Source: Vibrio sp. FE10 (lineage in GTDB: Bacteria > Pseudomonadota > Gammaproteobacteria > Enterobacterales > Vibrionaceae). From it: a stretch of DNA of 64,000 nucleotides. How positions within the stretch are numbered: the first letter of the stretch is position 1; every line of letters starts with the position of its first letter. The notes under the pieces are model-generated. The model saw nothing but the letters and a program-made list of their open reading frames with translations. It did no database searches and had not been told where the DNA came from. This document shows positions 55,094 through 63,991 of the stretch, in pieces. The translations under genes and the position numbers were made by a program. The stretch is from the NCBI RefSeq assembly GCF_030297155.1, contig NZ_AP028067.1:2170001-2234000 (forward strand), given 5' to 3'.

Positions 55094-55948
55094 TCAGAAC
55101 CGAACTTCATTGACCACAGTCCCTACGCCTTCAATCGTGACACTCACTTGGTCTTTATTGGACAAAGCATAGGTTCTTCCCGGCGTTCCCATGAACACGA
55201 GATCGCCCGGTTTGAGGGTAAAATAGTGGCTTAAGTAACTGATGACTTTTGTAGGTTTGTGAATCATAAACGAAGTATTCTCTTGTTGAACAACCTTGCC
55301 ATTGACACGCGTGGTTAATTGCACGTTGTTATAATCGATACCACGAACAATCGTATTACCAATGGGGCCAAAGCCATCTGAAGCTTTCGCTCGTAGCCAT
55401 TGTAAATCTGTGCCTTGCCAGCTTCTCTCTGTAATATCGTTACCCACCGTGACACCAAAGATCGCTTGCTCGGCTTCCTCTTCACTGGCTCGACTGATTT
55501 GCTTACCAATCACAATCACCAGCTCTCCTTCAAAATGAACGTTTTTCGCTCCGGGTGGCACTTGAATCACTTCACCGGTGAGCGTTAAGGAAGAAGGAAG
55601 TTTTAGAAACATGGGTGGCGGAGCATCTGCTGGTGAAGCTAAATGACTGGCGAAGTTCATTCCCACAGCAAACACCTTTTCAGGTTGTGTAGGCAGCAGC
55701 ACTTCAATCGACTCCAGTGGAATCGAAGCCTTCGCGACTGAATATTCGCCAAAGATATCACCACTGATTGGCAGCACTGCGCCTTTATCTAACTTTCCAT
55801 AACTGATTTTATCTTGATATTGATAACGCACGAACTCCTCAGCTTCTACGCTGCTATCAGGTTCGTCATTTGCTAAAGCAGCATTAGCAAAAACAAAGGT
55901 AGAACAAGACACCGCAAGTATTGATACCAACCCTTTCATTAACTTCAT
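55094..55948 (-). CDS. FAH-family hydrolase/isomerase with a signal peptide
   Basis: A 284-residue protein. The first 27 residues look like a Sec signal peptide (MKLMKGLVSILAVSCSTFVF ending ANAALA-ND), which is unusual because FAH enzymes are normally cytosolic. The FAH fold is clear: VFAVGMNFASHL, the metal ligands in HFEGELVIVIGK (Glu-x-Glu) and GNDITERSWQ (Asp), the ASDGFGPIGN loop, and LKPGDLVFMGTPGRTYAL. Family members hydrolyse C-C bonds or isomerise or decarboxylate 2-keto acids. The usual Lys in the KxFDTF motif reads as Ala-Ser-Asp here. Substrate is unknown. Confidence 0.88.
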   Translation of the reverse strand: MKLMKGLVSILAVSCSTFVFANAALANDEPDSSVEAEEFVRYQYQDKISYGKLDKGAVLPISGDIFGEYSVAKASIPLESIEVLLPTQPEKVFAVGMNFASHLASPADAPPPMFLKLPSSLTLTGEVIQVPPGAKNVHFEGELVIVIGKQISRASEEEAEQAIFGVTVGNDITERSWQGTDLQWLRAKASDGFGPIGNTIVRGIDYNNVQLTTRVNGKVVQQENTSFMIHKPTKVISYLSHYFTLKPGDLVFMGTPGRTYALSNKDQVSVTIEGVGTVVNEVRF

Positions 55949-56088
55949 GGTTCACTCCCTAACCGTTTATTCCTATCAGTTACTGTAGTCTAAACACAGG
56001 TGAGCATTACCTATTTCCCTTCACTTGGGTTAACTCTTTGTTCCTTATCTTGTCTAGCAAGCCATTCTATTCTGTTTCCTACACGCAT

Positions 56089-56125
56089 AAAAAAACCGAG
56101 CAACTCACAGTGAGTTACTCGGTTT
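56089..56125 (-). terminator. Terminator of the PL17 pair
   Basis: AAACCGAG-C-AACTCA / TGAGTT-A-CTCGGTTT stem with a T-run on the minus strand, about 140 bp beyond the stop at 56265. The rest of the 55949-56264 gap holds nothing further that I can see. Confidence 0.78.
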
Positions 56126-56264
56126 GACTTATTCCCGATGTATTCAGTCGTTGTTGGTATCAACGAACGATTTTGCAATCACGACTGAATTCAATGTGAT
56201 GCTTCGTTCCCGCAAAGCACCACATCAACACAAGCCATCGTTAAATAACTTGCGTGTCAATCAT

Positions 56265-58418
56265 TTACAGTTGAGCAAATGATCCTTCCCACGAGTATGT
56301 CTCACCCGCGAACTCAACGGTGTGAGTTGCTTGCTGCGTGTCTTCAGCTTGGTTTGAGATACCGTAGTGGTAAGTGTTGCCAGAAGTAGTCTGAATGCGA
56401 ACAACAGTCCCGACACTGTTATGGCCCACAACAGACACTGATTTAACTAGACCACGAGCGCCTACAGAGGCTTCGATAGACTCGTTAAAGTAACCATGCG
56501 TTTCTAGTACAGAAGCAAACACGTGGTTTTGACCAGACTGACGTAAGATGAACGCAGGCTCACTCTTAAGATTGAAGTCTGGATCGTTAGCACCAGTGCG
56601 AGCAAAAATCACTTCGCTGCCCGCATTAGCGCTGGTTACTAGGCTGTAGTAGCTGCTGTCATGTAGCCAGCTTACTAGAGAACCTTCTTCGTTCACTTTG
56701 CCTGAAGCCACGTTCCATAGGTGTTGGTAACCGTTGTCTTCACCTAATGGCTTAAGCGTTTTTTCCATGTTGTAATCGAAGTCAGTACGGATGATTTGAC
56801 CAGAGTGGTGAACTGGTAGGTCGTATTGGTGCTCAGCGTCAGCTTCGATGCGGTATACGTCGATAACTAGTGGCTTCTCGAACTCAGGAAGTTCAGCAAG
56901 AATCACGCTGCGTTGCATGTCTACGCCTGTGTAGTACTCAGAAATTGTGCCGCTCATGCCTTGCAGAGACTGGTCGTCTGCTACGAAGAAGTGCTTCTGA
57001 CCAAACTTAGACTCAGCCAATGCTGTGTTGAAGTTGTTCTGCGTTTTCTGATCAACCGTTACTGTGTTGTGAGCAACCGTCTGCTTACAGTAAGACTTGT
57101 TCTCTGGAATGTAACGACCGCCAAACTTAGGCTCTACGTTTACCCAGCGACCGAAGCCGTAATCGTGTAGCACTTCGTGGCCACGGTTGAATACACTTAG
57201 GTGCAGTCCATCGTAGTGACCGTGGTCTAGAGCAGAGTGGTACTGGTGATCGCTGCCGTGTTGACCAAACCAGATCAACGCCATGGTGTCGTCGTCTTTC
57301 TCGTCACGGTGACGAAGGATGCTTACGCCGCCTTTTTCGCCTTCAGGGCCGTCGGTTACAAACAGGCTACCCCAGTTGAATGCTTTGATGTCGTCTGCTG
57401 AATCAACCGCGTCAGACAATGTTTTACCTGAAGCATGAACCCAAACGTTTTGTTGGTGGTTAGCCATACCAAGCAGAGTTTCAGTCTGCTCGTAACGGTG
57501 ATAACACACAGACGTTGCCATGATAACGCCTTCATCGTTGATAGAGATTGTCTTCGATGAATCGTTCAGAGCTGGCAATGTACCGTCTGGGAATGCTGTT
57601 TTGAATACAGAGTAAGACGTTGTCTTGATCACTGAATCGTTGAATTCATAGATACCAACTTCAGGCTGACGACGTTCAATCGCTTCTGCGAACAGGTAGA
57701 TTGGACGTAGAGAGAAACGGTGGTAGTAAGGACCTTCCATGTAGTAGCCGTCTGGCGAAAACAGTTGGTCAAGTTGCGCTAAGAAACCGCCGCTTACTTT
57801 GTCTAGTTTCAGGCCGTAAAGCGCTTTGTCTACAGATTCTTGGTCGTTGATTGCGTAACCACAGATACCTACTGCTGCCACTGCCCATAAGCCGTGGTTG
57901 TGTACGATATCGAAGTCGTGTGCGTAAGTAACAACGAACATTTCGATCATTTGCTTCAGAAGATCGTCTTCGATCAGACGCTTTTGCTCTTCAGAGATAG
58001 TGTGGTAGATGCAGCTGTACGCACAAGAAGCGTAAAGCATCCACATGTTCTCGTTCAACGTTTGGTGGAACAGCTTACCCGGAGGGTTAGAGTCACGGCT
58101 TACGTTGCTTTCAAGTGTTGGGTATACCGTCGCGTACGCAGTTAACATATCAACGATGTAATCACGGTACTTTGTTTCCTCAGTGATAAGGAACAAACGG
58201 CCCGCTAGATCCATGTGGATGTAGTTTTGCTTGTGACGGTTGTGCTCGTAACCGCCGCCTTCACCGTGACCAGGTACTTCAATGCCAACTTCCGCCATGT
58301 AAGCGTCAGTTTGTTTAATGTCGCGAGTCAGTGCGTTACCTAAAAGGCTATCCTTGCCAAGTTCTTTACGAAGCTCTGCTGCTTCATCAAAGTTAAGTAA
58401 AAGTGGTTGATAGCTCAT
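56265..58418 (-). CDS. PL17 exolytic oligoalginate lyase (OalB/OalC type), downstream copy
   Basis: A 717-residue protein without signal peptide, so cytoplasmic. The alpha/alpha-toroid part carries the PL17 active-site pair Asn174-His175 (NHGLWAVAAVG) and Tyr231 or Tyr232 (GPYYHRFSLRPIY), with spacing as in the S. degradans enzyme Alg17C. The heparinase II/III-like C-terminal part has SALDHGHYDGLHLSVFNRGH. PL17 removes 4-deoxy unsaturated monomers from oligoalginate ends. It begins 2 bp after the upstream PL17 gene stops, so both are made from one message. The two V. splendidus PL17 enzymes are called OalB and OalC; I cannot tell which this is. Confidence 0.94.
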   Translation of the reverse strand: MSYQPLLLNFDEAAELRKELGKDSLLGNALTRDIKQTDAYMAEVGIEVPGHGEGGGYEHNRHKQNYIHMDLAGRLFLITEETKYRDYIVDMLTAYATVYPTLESNVSRDSNPPGKLFHQTLNENMWMLYASCAYSCIYHTISEEQKRLIEDDLLKQMIEMFVVTYAHDFDIVHNHGLWAVAAVGICGYAINDQESVDKALYGLKLDKVSGGFLAQLDQLFSPDGYYMEGPYYHRFSLRPIYLFAEAIERRQPEVGIYEFNDSVIKTTSYSVFKTAFPDGTLPALNDSSKTISINDEGVIMATSVCYHRYEQTETLLGMANHQQNVWVHASGKTLSDAVDSADDIKAFNWGSLFVTDGPEGEKGGVSILRHRDEKDDDTMALIWFGQHGSDHQYHSALDHGHYDGLHLSVFNRGHEVLHDYGFGRWVNVEPKFGGRYIPENKSYCKQTVAHNTVTVDQKTQNNFNTALAESKFGQKHFFVADDQSLQGMSGTISEYYTGVDMQRSVILAELPEFEKPLVIDVYRIEADAEHQYDLPVHHSGQIIRTDFDYNMEKTLKPLGEDNGYQHLWNVASGKVNEEGSLVSWLHDSSYYSLVTSANAGSEVIFARTGANDPDFNLKSEPAFILRQSGQNHVFASVLETHGYFNESIEASVGARGLVKSVSVVGHNSVGTVVRIQTTSGNTYHYGISNQAEDTQQATHTVEFAGETYSWEGSFAQL

Positions 58419-58420
58419 TA

Positions 58421-60610
58421 TTATTTCCCCTGCTCTGCTAATTCTGGGTTTAAAGTTGTTTCTACTGAGTAGAAGCCTGTCCAGCTATATACTTTGCCGT
58501 TCAGCTCTACTTTGTGTTCAGTGCTGTCAGTCGCGCCAAGTTGGTTGCTGATCATCACTGTCACGTTTGATTTCTCTGTGGTGATCTCAACGACCGAACC
58601 GATATTCGTGTGAGCCACTACTTTGATGTCTTTCACAACACCACGTGCATTAACTGATTGCTCGAATTCTTCGTTGAAGTAACCGTGCGTTTCAACAACA
58701 GAAGCAAACAATGTTGTTTCGCCTTTGCTACGTAGAATGAACGCAGGCTCAGAACGTAGGTTGAAGCTTGGATCGTTAGCACCAGTGCGAGTAAAGATTA
58801 CTTCAGCATTGTCGTTAGACGTTGCACCTAGCCAAGTGTAGTAAGTGTTGTTTTGTAGCCAGCTTACAAGTGCTGTGCCCTTCACTTCACCGCTTGCGAC
58901 GTTCCATAGGTGTTGGTAACCGAAATCGTCACCTAGAGTGTTCAGCTCTTTGTTTGCTTGGTATTCAAAGTTAGTGCGAACAATCTGACCTTCAAATTGA
59001 TGTGAGTAGTCGTATTGATGCTCGCCTTCGCCGCCTTTCTCAGAATCTAAGCGGTATAGGTCTAACAATAACGGAGATTCTAGCTCTTCAAGGTTTAGCA
59101 TGAACACGCTGCGTTGCATGTCAAAGCCTTGGTAGTGATCGTTAGCAAATGCACTCATACCGTTGATTTGCTCGTCTTCTACTTTAAAGAAGTGAGGTAA
59201 ACCGTGTACAGCGTCTGCACGTTCAACATCAAAGTTGTTCTGACATTTTTCATCAATCGTGACTGCGTTGTGAGCAATCGTTTGACGAGCGTAAGATTTG
59301 TTTTCGTCTAGGTAACGGCCGCCGAATTTAGGCTCAACGTTCACCCAACGACAGAAGCCGTATTCACGTAGCACTTCTTGACCGCGGTTGAAGAAAGAAA
59401 TACCCAGCGTATCGAAGTTGCCGTGACCCATGCCGTGCTGGCCGTAGTTCATCACTAGCTGAGAAACGTCGCCTTTCTTATCCTGCATACGGATAAAGCC
59501 TTGTGCGCCGTTGTGACCTTGAGGGCCTTCGTTCAACTCAACACTTGGCCAGAAAGGCATGCCGATTTCTTTTTCAGCAGAAGCGGCTTCGTAGGCTTTA
59601 GATAGCTCAAGACCACATGGGTGCATCCATACTGCGTCTTGAATCTTCGCCATACCAAGAATGTTTTGGTCTACGCCGTTTTCAGAAGAGTAATGCTTGC
59701 TGTAAACACTGACCGCAACCTGAACACCCATGTCTGTGATACCCATAGTACGAGAAGCATCATTCAGAGCCGGGAACTCACCGTTCGGGTAAGCCGTCGC
59801 CAGCATCGCTTGTACTGTGTTACCAATCACGCCGCCTTTGTAGTTGTAGATATCCACTTCAGGCATGTGGCGATGAATCACTTCAGCGAACACACACGTT
59901 GGACGAATCGCGTAACGGTGGTAGTAAGGACCTTCCATGTAGTAACCAGAAGGTGCAAACAGTTGAGAAACTTGCGCTAAGAAACCGCCAGTGTCGTTAC
60001 GGTCGATGCCGTACACTGACATTTCAAGGTACTCGCGCTTGCCTAGAGCGAGACCACAGATACCCACTGCGGCTACTGCCCAAATACCGTGGTTGTGAAT
60101 GCGGTCGAAGTCGTGTGCGTATTTAACGGTGAACATTTCTAGCATTGGTTCGAAAATGCGAGACTCAATGTTGTCACGTTGTTCTTGTGTCAGTGTTGAA
60201 GCAACACAAGAGTAAGCTAAGCTTGAGAACATTAACCAGCAGTGTTCGTTCAGGATTTGGTGGAACAAACGACCGGTAGGGTTGGTGTTTTTCTGTACGT
60301 GGTAATCAAACGTTAGATATTTGTCTGCGTACTCTTCTAGTAATTCTGTAACAAAGTCAGCGTACTTTTGCTCTTTAGTGATCAAGAACATGCGACCAGC
60401 TAGATTCATGTACGTGTAATTTTGCTTATGGCGGTTATGCTCGTAACCCCCTGCTTCACCGTGACCTGGAACATCAATAGGTAAACGCATGAACGCTTCT
60501 AAGTCTTTCGCATTCGCTGCAATGGTTTTGCCCATTAAGCTAGAACGGCCCACTTCAAGATGAAGTTGCTCTATTTCAGCTTCAGTCAACAATACTGGTT
60601 TAGTCGTCAT
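58421..60610 (-). CDS. PL17 exolytic oligoalginate lyase (OalB/OalC type), upstream copy
   Basis: About 729 residues from ATG 60610, with GAGGGTGA upstream; the longer frame begins with a TTG. It has the same order of blocks as its neighbour: GEAGGYEHNRHKQNYTYMNL, catalytic Asn-His in NHGIWAVAAVG, Tyr-Tyr in GPYYHRYAIRPTC, and the HGMGHGNFDTLGISFFNRGQ region. No signal peptide. Loops differ from the downstream copy (for example VYSKHYSSENGVDQN), which fits complementary substrate range. An operator-like site (60678) stands 67 bp upstream, divergent from kdgF. Confidence 0.94.
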   Translation of the reverse strand: MTTKPVLLTEAEIEQLHLEVGRSSLMGKTIAANAKDLEAFMRLPIDVPGHGEAGGYEHNRHKQNYTYMNLAGRMFLITKEQKYADFVTELLEEYADKYLTFDYHVQKNTNPTGRLFHQILNEHCWLMFSSLAYSCVASTLTQEQRDNIESRIFEPMLEMFTVKYAHDFDRIHNHGIWAVAAVGICGLALGKREYLEMSVYGIDRNDTGGFLAQVSQLFAPSGYYMEGPYYHRYAIRPTCVFAEVIHRHMPEVDIYNYKGGVIGNTVQAMLATAYPNGEFPALNDASRTMGITDMGVQVAVSVYSKHYSSENGVDQNILGMAKIQDAVWMHPCGLELSKAYEAASAEKEIGMPFWPSVELNEGPQGHNGAQGFIRMQDKKGDVSQLVMNYGQHGMGHGNFDTLGISFFNRGQEVLREYGFCRWVNVEPKFGGRYLDENKSYARQTIAHNAVTIDEKCQNNFDVERADAVHGLPHFFKVEDEQINGMSAFANDHYQGFDMQRSVFMLNLEELESPLLLDLYRLDSEKGGEGEHQYDYSHQFEGQIVRTNFEYQANKELNTLGDDFGYQHLWNVASGEVKGTALVSWLQNNTYYTWLGATSNDNAEVIFTRTGANDPSFNLRSEPAFILRSKGETTLFASVVETHGYFNEEFEQSVNARGVVKDIKVVAHTNIGSVVEITTEKSNVTVMISNQLGATDSTEHKVELNGKVYSWTGFYSVETTLNPELAEQGK

Positions 60611-60677
60611 ATTCTTTGTCACCCTCAATAAAGAGTTTATCTGCTTAAACTTTGATTAAATTTTCAAACTCCATATA

Positions 60678-60688
60678 AAGTAATACAA
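60678..60688. promoter_or_regulatory. FadR-type operator AAGTAATACAA
   Basis: Nine of eleven positions fit the palindrome, with ATAT after it. It lies 67 bp upstream of the first PL17 gene. Confidence 0.5.
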
Positions 60689-60859
60689 TATGAGCTTTAA
60701 TTATACCTATTCGTCGCCAAATGATGAGTAGAGTCACATAATTAGCTATAAGTCATTGATGTAGCTGACTAATGATAAATATCAGCCATTCATTAAGTTG
60801 TTGATTTATTTACGCTATATAAAGTATCGCTTGATCAATATCACACAAATTTAGATATA

Positions 60860-60870
60860 TTGTATTACAA
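60860..60870. promoter_or_regulatory. FadR-type operator TTGTATTACAA
   Basis: Full palindrome match, 73 bp upstream of kdgF. It has the same core as the perfect site at 14937. Confidence 0.7.
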
Positions 60871-60943
60871 TTAAGCTCATTCCCTTATGATGGATGCAAG
60901 TTAAGTAACACTTAAAAGATTTAAACAGATTAGGAGATACACA

Positions 60944-61279
60944 ATGAACTCTTTCTTTATCCTAGATGAAAACCCATGGGAAGAACTTGGTGGCGGCATT
61001 AAGCGTAAAATCGTTGCTTACACTGACGATCTTATGGCTGTACACCTGTGTTTTGATAAGGGCGCGATTGGCCATCCTCATACTCACGAAATTCACGACC
61101 AAATCGGTTATGTTGTTCGTGGTAGCTTCGAAGCTGAAATCGACGGCGAGAAGAAGGTGCTTAAAGAAGGCGATGCTTACTTCGCTCGTAAACACATGAT
61201 GCACGGTGCGGTTGCACTAGAGCAAGACAGCATCCTTCTTGATATCTTCAACCCTGCGCGTGAAGATTTCCTAAAATAA
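60944..61279 (+). CDS. kdgF: KdgF, unsaturated uronate ring-opening cupin
   Basis: A 111-residue cytoplasmic cupin that converts 4,5-unsaturated monouronates to the linear keto form (DEH). The metal set is complete: His46, His48, Gln53 and His87 (in HPHTHEIHDQIG and KHMMHGAV), the same positions as described for KdgF proteins, and the tail DIFNPAREDFLK is typical. GGAG lies at good spacing before the ATG. It is the first gene of kdgF-kdgK-eda and stands next to the PL17 genes that produce its substrate. Confidence 0.95.
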   Translation: MNSFFILDENPWEELGGGIKRKIVAYTDDLMAVHLCFDKGAIGHPHTHEIHDQIGYVVRGSFEAEIDGEKKVLKEGDAYFARKHMMHGAVALEQDSILLDIFNPAREDFLK

Positions 61280-61313
61280 TTAATAGCGCAACCTCAGTTG
61301 CTAAGGTAAGCAT

Positions 61314-62246
61314 ATGAAATCATTAAACATCGCGGTCATTGGCGAGTGCATGGTTGAGCTACAAAAGAAACAAGACGGGCTTAAGCAAAGTTTTGGTGGC
61401 GATACGCTGAATACTGCACTTTACTTGTCACGCTTAACAAAAGAGCAAGATATCCAAACTAGCTATGTAACAGCGTTAGGTACTGATCCATTCAGTGTCG
61501 ACATGTTGAAAAAGTGGCAAGCAGAAGGTATCGACACAAGCCTAGTGGCTCAGCTTGATCACAAACAACCAGGGCTTTACTACATCGAGACCGATGAAAC
61601 TGGTGAACGCAGCTTCCATTACTGGCGTAGTGACGCTGCCGCGAAATTCATGTTTGATCAACCAGACACCCCTGCTCTACTTGATAAGCTATTCTCTTTT
61701 GACGCGGTTTACCTAAGTGGTATTACGCTTGCTATCTTGACTGAGAACGGACGTACGCAGCTATTCAACTTCTTAGACAAATTCAAAGCTCAAGGCGGCC
61801 AAGTATTCTTCGATAATAACTACCGTCCTAAACTTTGGGAAAGCCAACAAGAAGCGATTTCTTGGTACTTGAAAATGCTTAAGTACACGGACACGGCTCT
61901 ACTCACGTTCGATGACGAACAAGAGCTGTACGGTGACGAAAGTATTGAACAGTGTATTGCACGTACGTCTGAGTCTGGTGTGAAAGAGATCATCATTAAA
62001 CGTGGTGCAAAAGATTGCTTAGTGGTTGAAAGCCAAAGTGCTCGATACGTTGCACCCAACCCTGTAGACAACATCGTTGATACTACCGCAGCTGGTGATT
62101 CATTCAGTGCTGGCTTCTTAGCTAAACGCTTAAGTGGTGGTAATGCTAGCGATGCAGCATTAGCAGGTCATATTGTGGCAGGGACTGTGATTCAGCATCC
62201 AGGTGCTATCATACCTCTAGAAGCGACGCCTGATTTGTCTCTATAA
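61314..62246 (+). CDS. kdgK: 2-keto-3-deoxygluconate kinase
   Basis: A 310-residue PfkB-family sugar kinase that phosphorylates KDG to KDPG with ATP. The N-terminal block NIAVIGECMVELQKK and GGDTLNTALYLSRL bind the sugar, and the C-terminal signature DTTAAGDSFSAGF holds the catalytic Asp and the anion hole. GLYYIETDETGERSFHYWRS is the KdgK-type lid. It follows kdgF after 34 bp, with AAGGTAAG as ribosome site, and precedes eda. Confidence 0.95.
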   Translation: MKSLNIAVIGECMVELQKKQDGLKQSFGGDTLNTALYLSRLTKEQDIQTSYVTALGTDPFSVDMLKKWQAEGIDTSLVAQLDHKQPGLYYIETDETGERSFHYWRSDAAAKFMFDQPDTPALLDKLFSFDAVYLSGITLAILTENGRTQLFNFLDKFKAQGGQVFFDNNYRPKLWESQQEAISWYLKMLKYTDTALLTFDDEQELYGDESIEQCIARTSESGVKEIIIKRGAKDCLVVESQSARYVAPNPVDNIVDTTAAGDSFSAGFLAKRLSGGNASDAALAGHIVAGTVIQHPGAIIPLEATPDLSL

Positions 62247-62319
62247 TTACGCACTTTATATATTAATCAAGGGTTTGCTTAGTTGAAAGCAAGCCCATAA
62301 TTAACGTGAGAAAGAATTC

Positions 62320-62946
62320 ATGACTACATTAAATGAACAACTAGCAAGCCTAAAAGTAATCCCTGTAATCGCTATCAACCGTGCTGAAGACGCTATCCCT
62401 CTAGGTAAAGCACTTGTTGAAAACGGCATGCCATGTGCAGAAATCACACTACGTACAGAATGTGCAATCGAAGCGATTCGCATCATGCGTAAAGAATTCC
62501 CAGACATGCTAATCGGTTCAGGCACGGTACTGACTAACGAGCAAGTTGACGCATCTATCGAAGCGGGCGTTGATTTCATCGTAAGCCCAGGTTTCAACCC
62601 TCGTACTGTTCAATACTGTATCGACAAAGGTGTTGCAATTGTACCAGGTGTAAACAACCCAAGCCTAGTTGAGCAAGCAATGGAAATGGGTCTTCGCACG
62701 TTGAAGTTCTTCCCTGCTGAGCCTTCTGGCGGTACTGGCATGCTTAAAGCACTTACCGCGGTTTACCCTGTTAAATTCATGCCAACTGGCGGCGTAAGCT
62801 TGAAGAATGTAGATGAATACCTGTCTATCCCTTCTGTACTTGCGTGTGGCGGTACTTGGATGGTTCCAACTAACCTTATCGACGAAGGTAAGTGGGACGA
62901 GCTAGGCAAGCTTGTTCGTGACGCAGTTGATCACGTTAACGCTTAA
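62320..62946 (+). CDS. eda: KDPG/KHG aldolase
   Basis: A 208-residue class I aldolase that splits KDPG into pyruvate and glyceraldehyde-3-phosphate, the last step of alginate monomer use. The Schiff-base lysine is in TLKFFPAEPSGG and the catalytic Glu in CAEITLRTECAIEAI; IGSGTVLTNEQVDASIEAGV and SPGFNPRTVQYC are family blocks. It is the last gene of the kdgF-kdgK-eda operon, 73 bp after kdgK, and has a terminator. Confidence 0.96.
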   Translation: MTTLNEQLASLKVIPVIAINRAEDAIPLGKALVENGMPCAEITLRTECAIEAIRIMRKEFPDMLIGSGTVLTNEQVDASIEAGVDFIVSPGFNPRTVQYCIDKGVAIVPGVNNPSLVEQAMEMGLRTLKFFPAEPSGGTGMLKALTAVYPVKFMPTGGVSLKNVDEYLSIPSVLACGGTWMVPTNLIDEGKWDELGKLVRDAVDHVNA

Positions 62947-62962
62947 TCTATTTTAGATTTGG

Positions 62963-62993
62963 TGATAAAGCCTCACTTCGGTGGGGCTTTTTG
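62963..62993 (+). terminator. Terminator of the kdgF-kdgK-eda operon
   Basis: AAAGCCTCAC-TTCG-GTGGGGCTTT stem (one G-T pair) followed by a T-run. Confidence 0.82.
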
Positions 62994-63049
62994 TTATCTG
63001 AGGTTATTCAATAACTGGATTGTGTTATCTAGATCTTTTGGGTAACTGA

Positions 63050-63075
63050 AGTTTGATAGTTGATAGTTGATAGTT
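63050..63075. repeat. Heptanucleotide tandem repeat (TTGATAG)
   Basis: The 7-base unit TTGATAG is repeated three times with a partial fourth copy, after the eda terminator. Confidence 0.75.
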
Positions 63076-63771
63076 TGAAGCTGTTACCTGAAAAGCACAA
63101 TGCTCAAACAAGTTAAGACCTCTACAATACGTTCCCGTTTATCAGGCCATCCACCAGCTATGTGACTGGTAATTTGTAATTTATAATTTTGTGCACGTGC
63201 TATTTCACTTCGCTAAAACGACTTACACGACCTGGCAAACACTCTAAGCACTCACTTATGTAATCTAACTCACTCGACTCATATCGTATCTTGAGCCCTG
63301 TATCGACGCATCCGCCCTTACTCACCATTACGCATACAAATCTCTTACATATGCTTAAAAACCATCATGAAGCAATACAAGGCTTGTGGCTGTGGTTATC
63401 GCTTATCGGATATTAGCTATCGTTTACCGGATATTAGCTATTGGGTATTGAGTATGATTCTCGCTGTTGCCGACTCCAATTTCGAGCGGTTGGACAAACC
63501 AAGACCCTAAACACAAGAACAGCAGAAAAATTGAGTGGATAAATCGCGTAGATAAATAGTACGGATAAATAATGAGCAATTCAGGGCGTGAAATAGAAAA
63601 TAGCGACATAAAAACAATAAGCTACACTTAAATGCTAGAAACAATATTTTGCGATTTAGTACAGAGATTTAACGTGAATCCCGTCGCACAACCACGTTCA
63701 GTTGTAGCACATTTGTTACGGTTATAATTAAAATCTTATAAATAAGGCAAGCTAAAGCCTTATTACTTATA

Positions 63772-63782
63772 TTGTAATACAT
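63772..63782. promoter_or_regulatory. FadR-type operator TTGTAATACAT
   Basis: Ten of eleven positions match. It is the outer of two sites near the right end of the window. Confidence 0.5.
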
Positions 63783-63919
63783 ATAAACATTTGAGCTTCA
63801 ATTTATCTTGGATCTAGAGCAATTCATAAAAACAATTAAAGACAATAAAAACAGCAGGTTAAGCCAACTTGTCGTGTGTGCTCAAAAATCAATGCGACCT
63901 AGATCATACTAAAGACATA

Positions 63920-63930
63920 TTGTAGTACAA
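63920..63930. promoter_or_regulatory. FadR-type operator TTGTAGTACAA
   Basis: Full palindrome match with TAT before and ATAA after. It lies about 61 bp before an ATG at 63992, the same distance as at both symporter genes. Confidence 0.7.
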
Positions 63931-63991
63931 ATAAACCTTTGGACGCGTTAATCTAAGCCCAGTTAATTATGATATTTAAAAGGCTGAAAAG

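Larger units (their letters stand above)
60611..60943. other. Divergent promoter region between PL17 pair and kdgF operon
   Basis: No gene. It holds two operator-like sites, 60678 and 60860, each near one of the divergent starts. Confidence 0.6.
62994..63991. other. Gene-free right-hand region with operators
   Basis: About 1 kb with no supported gene. It has a short TTGATAG heptamer repeat (63050-63075) and two FadR-type sites (63772, 63920) close to the window end. Confidence 0.5.

Noticed and set aside
63424..63609. 61-residue minus-strand open frame near the right end
   Set aside because: Low-complexity hydrophobic content in a repeat-rich AT spacer, with no start signal.
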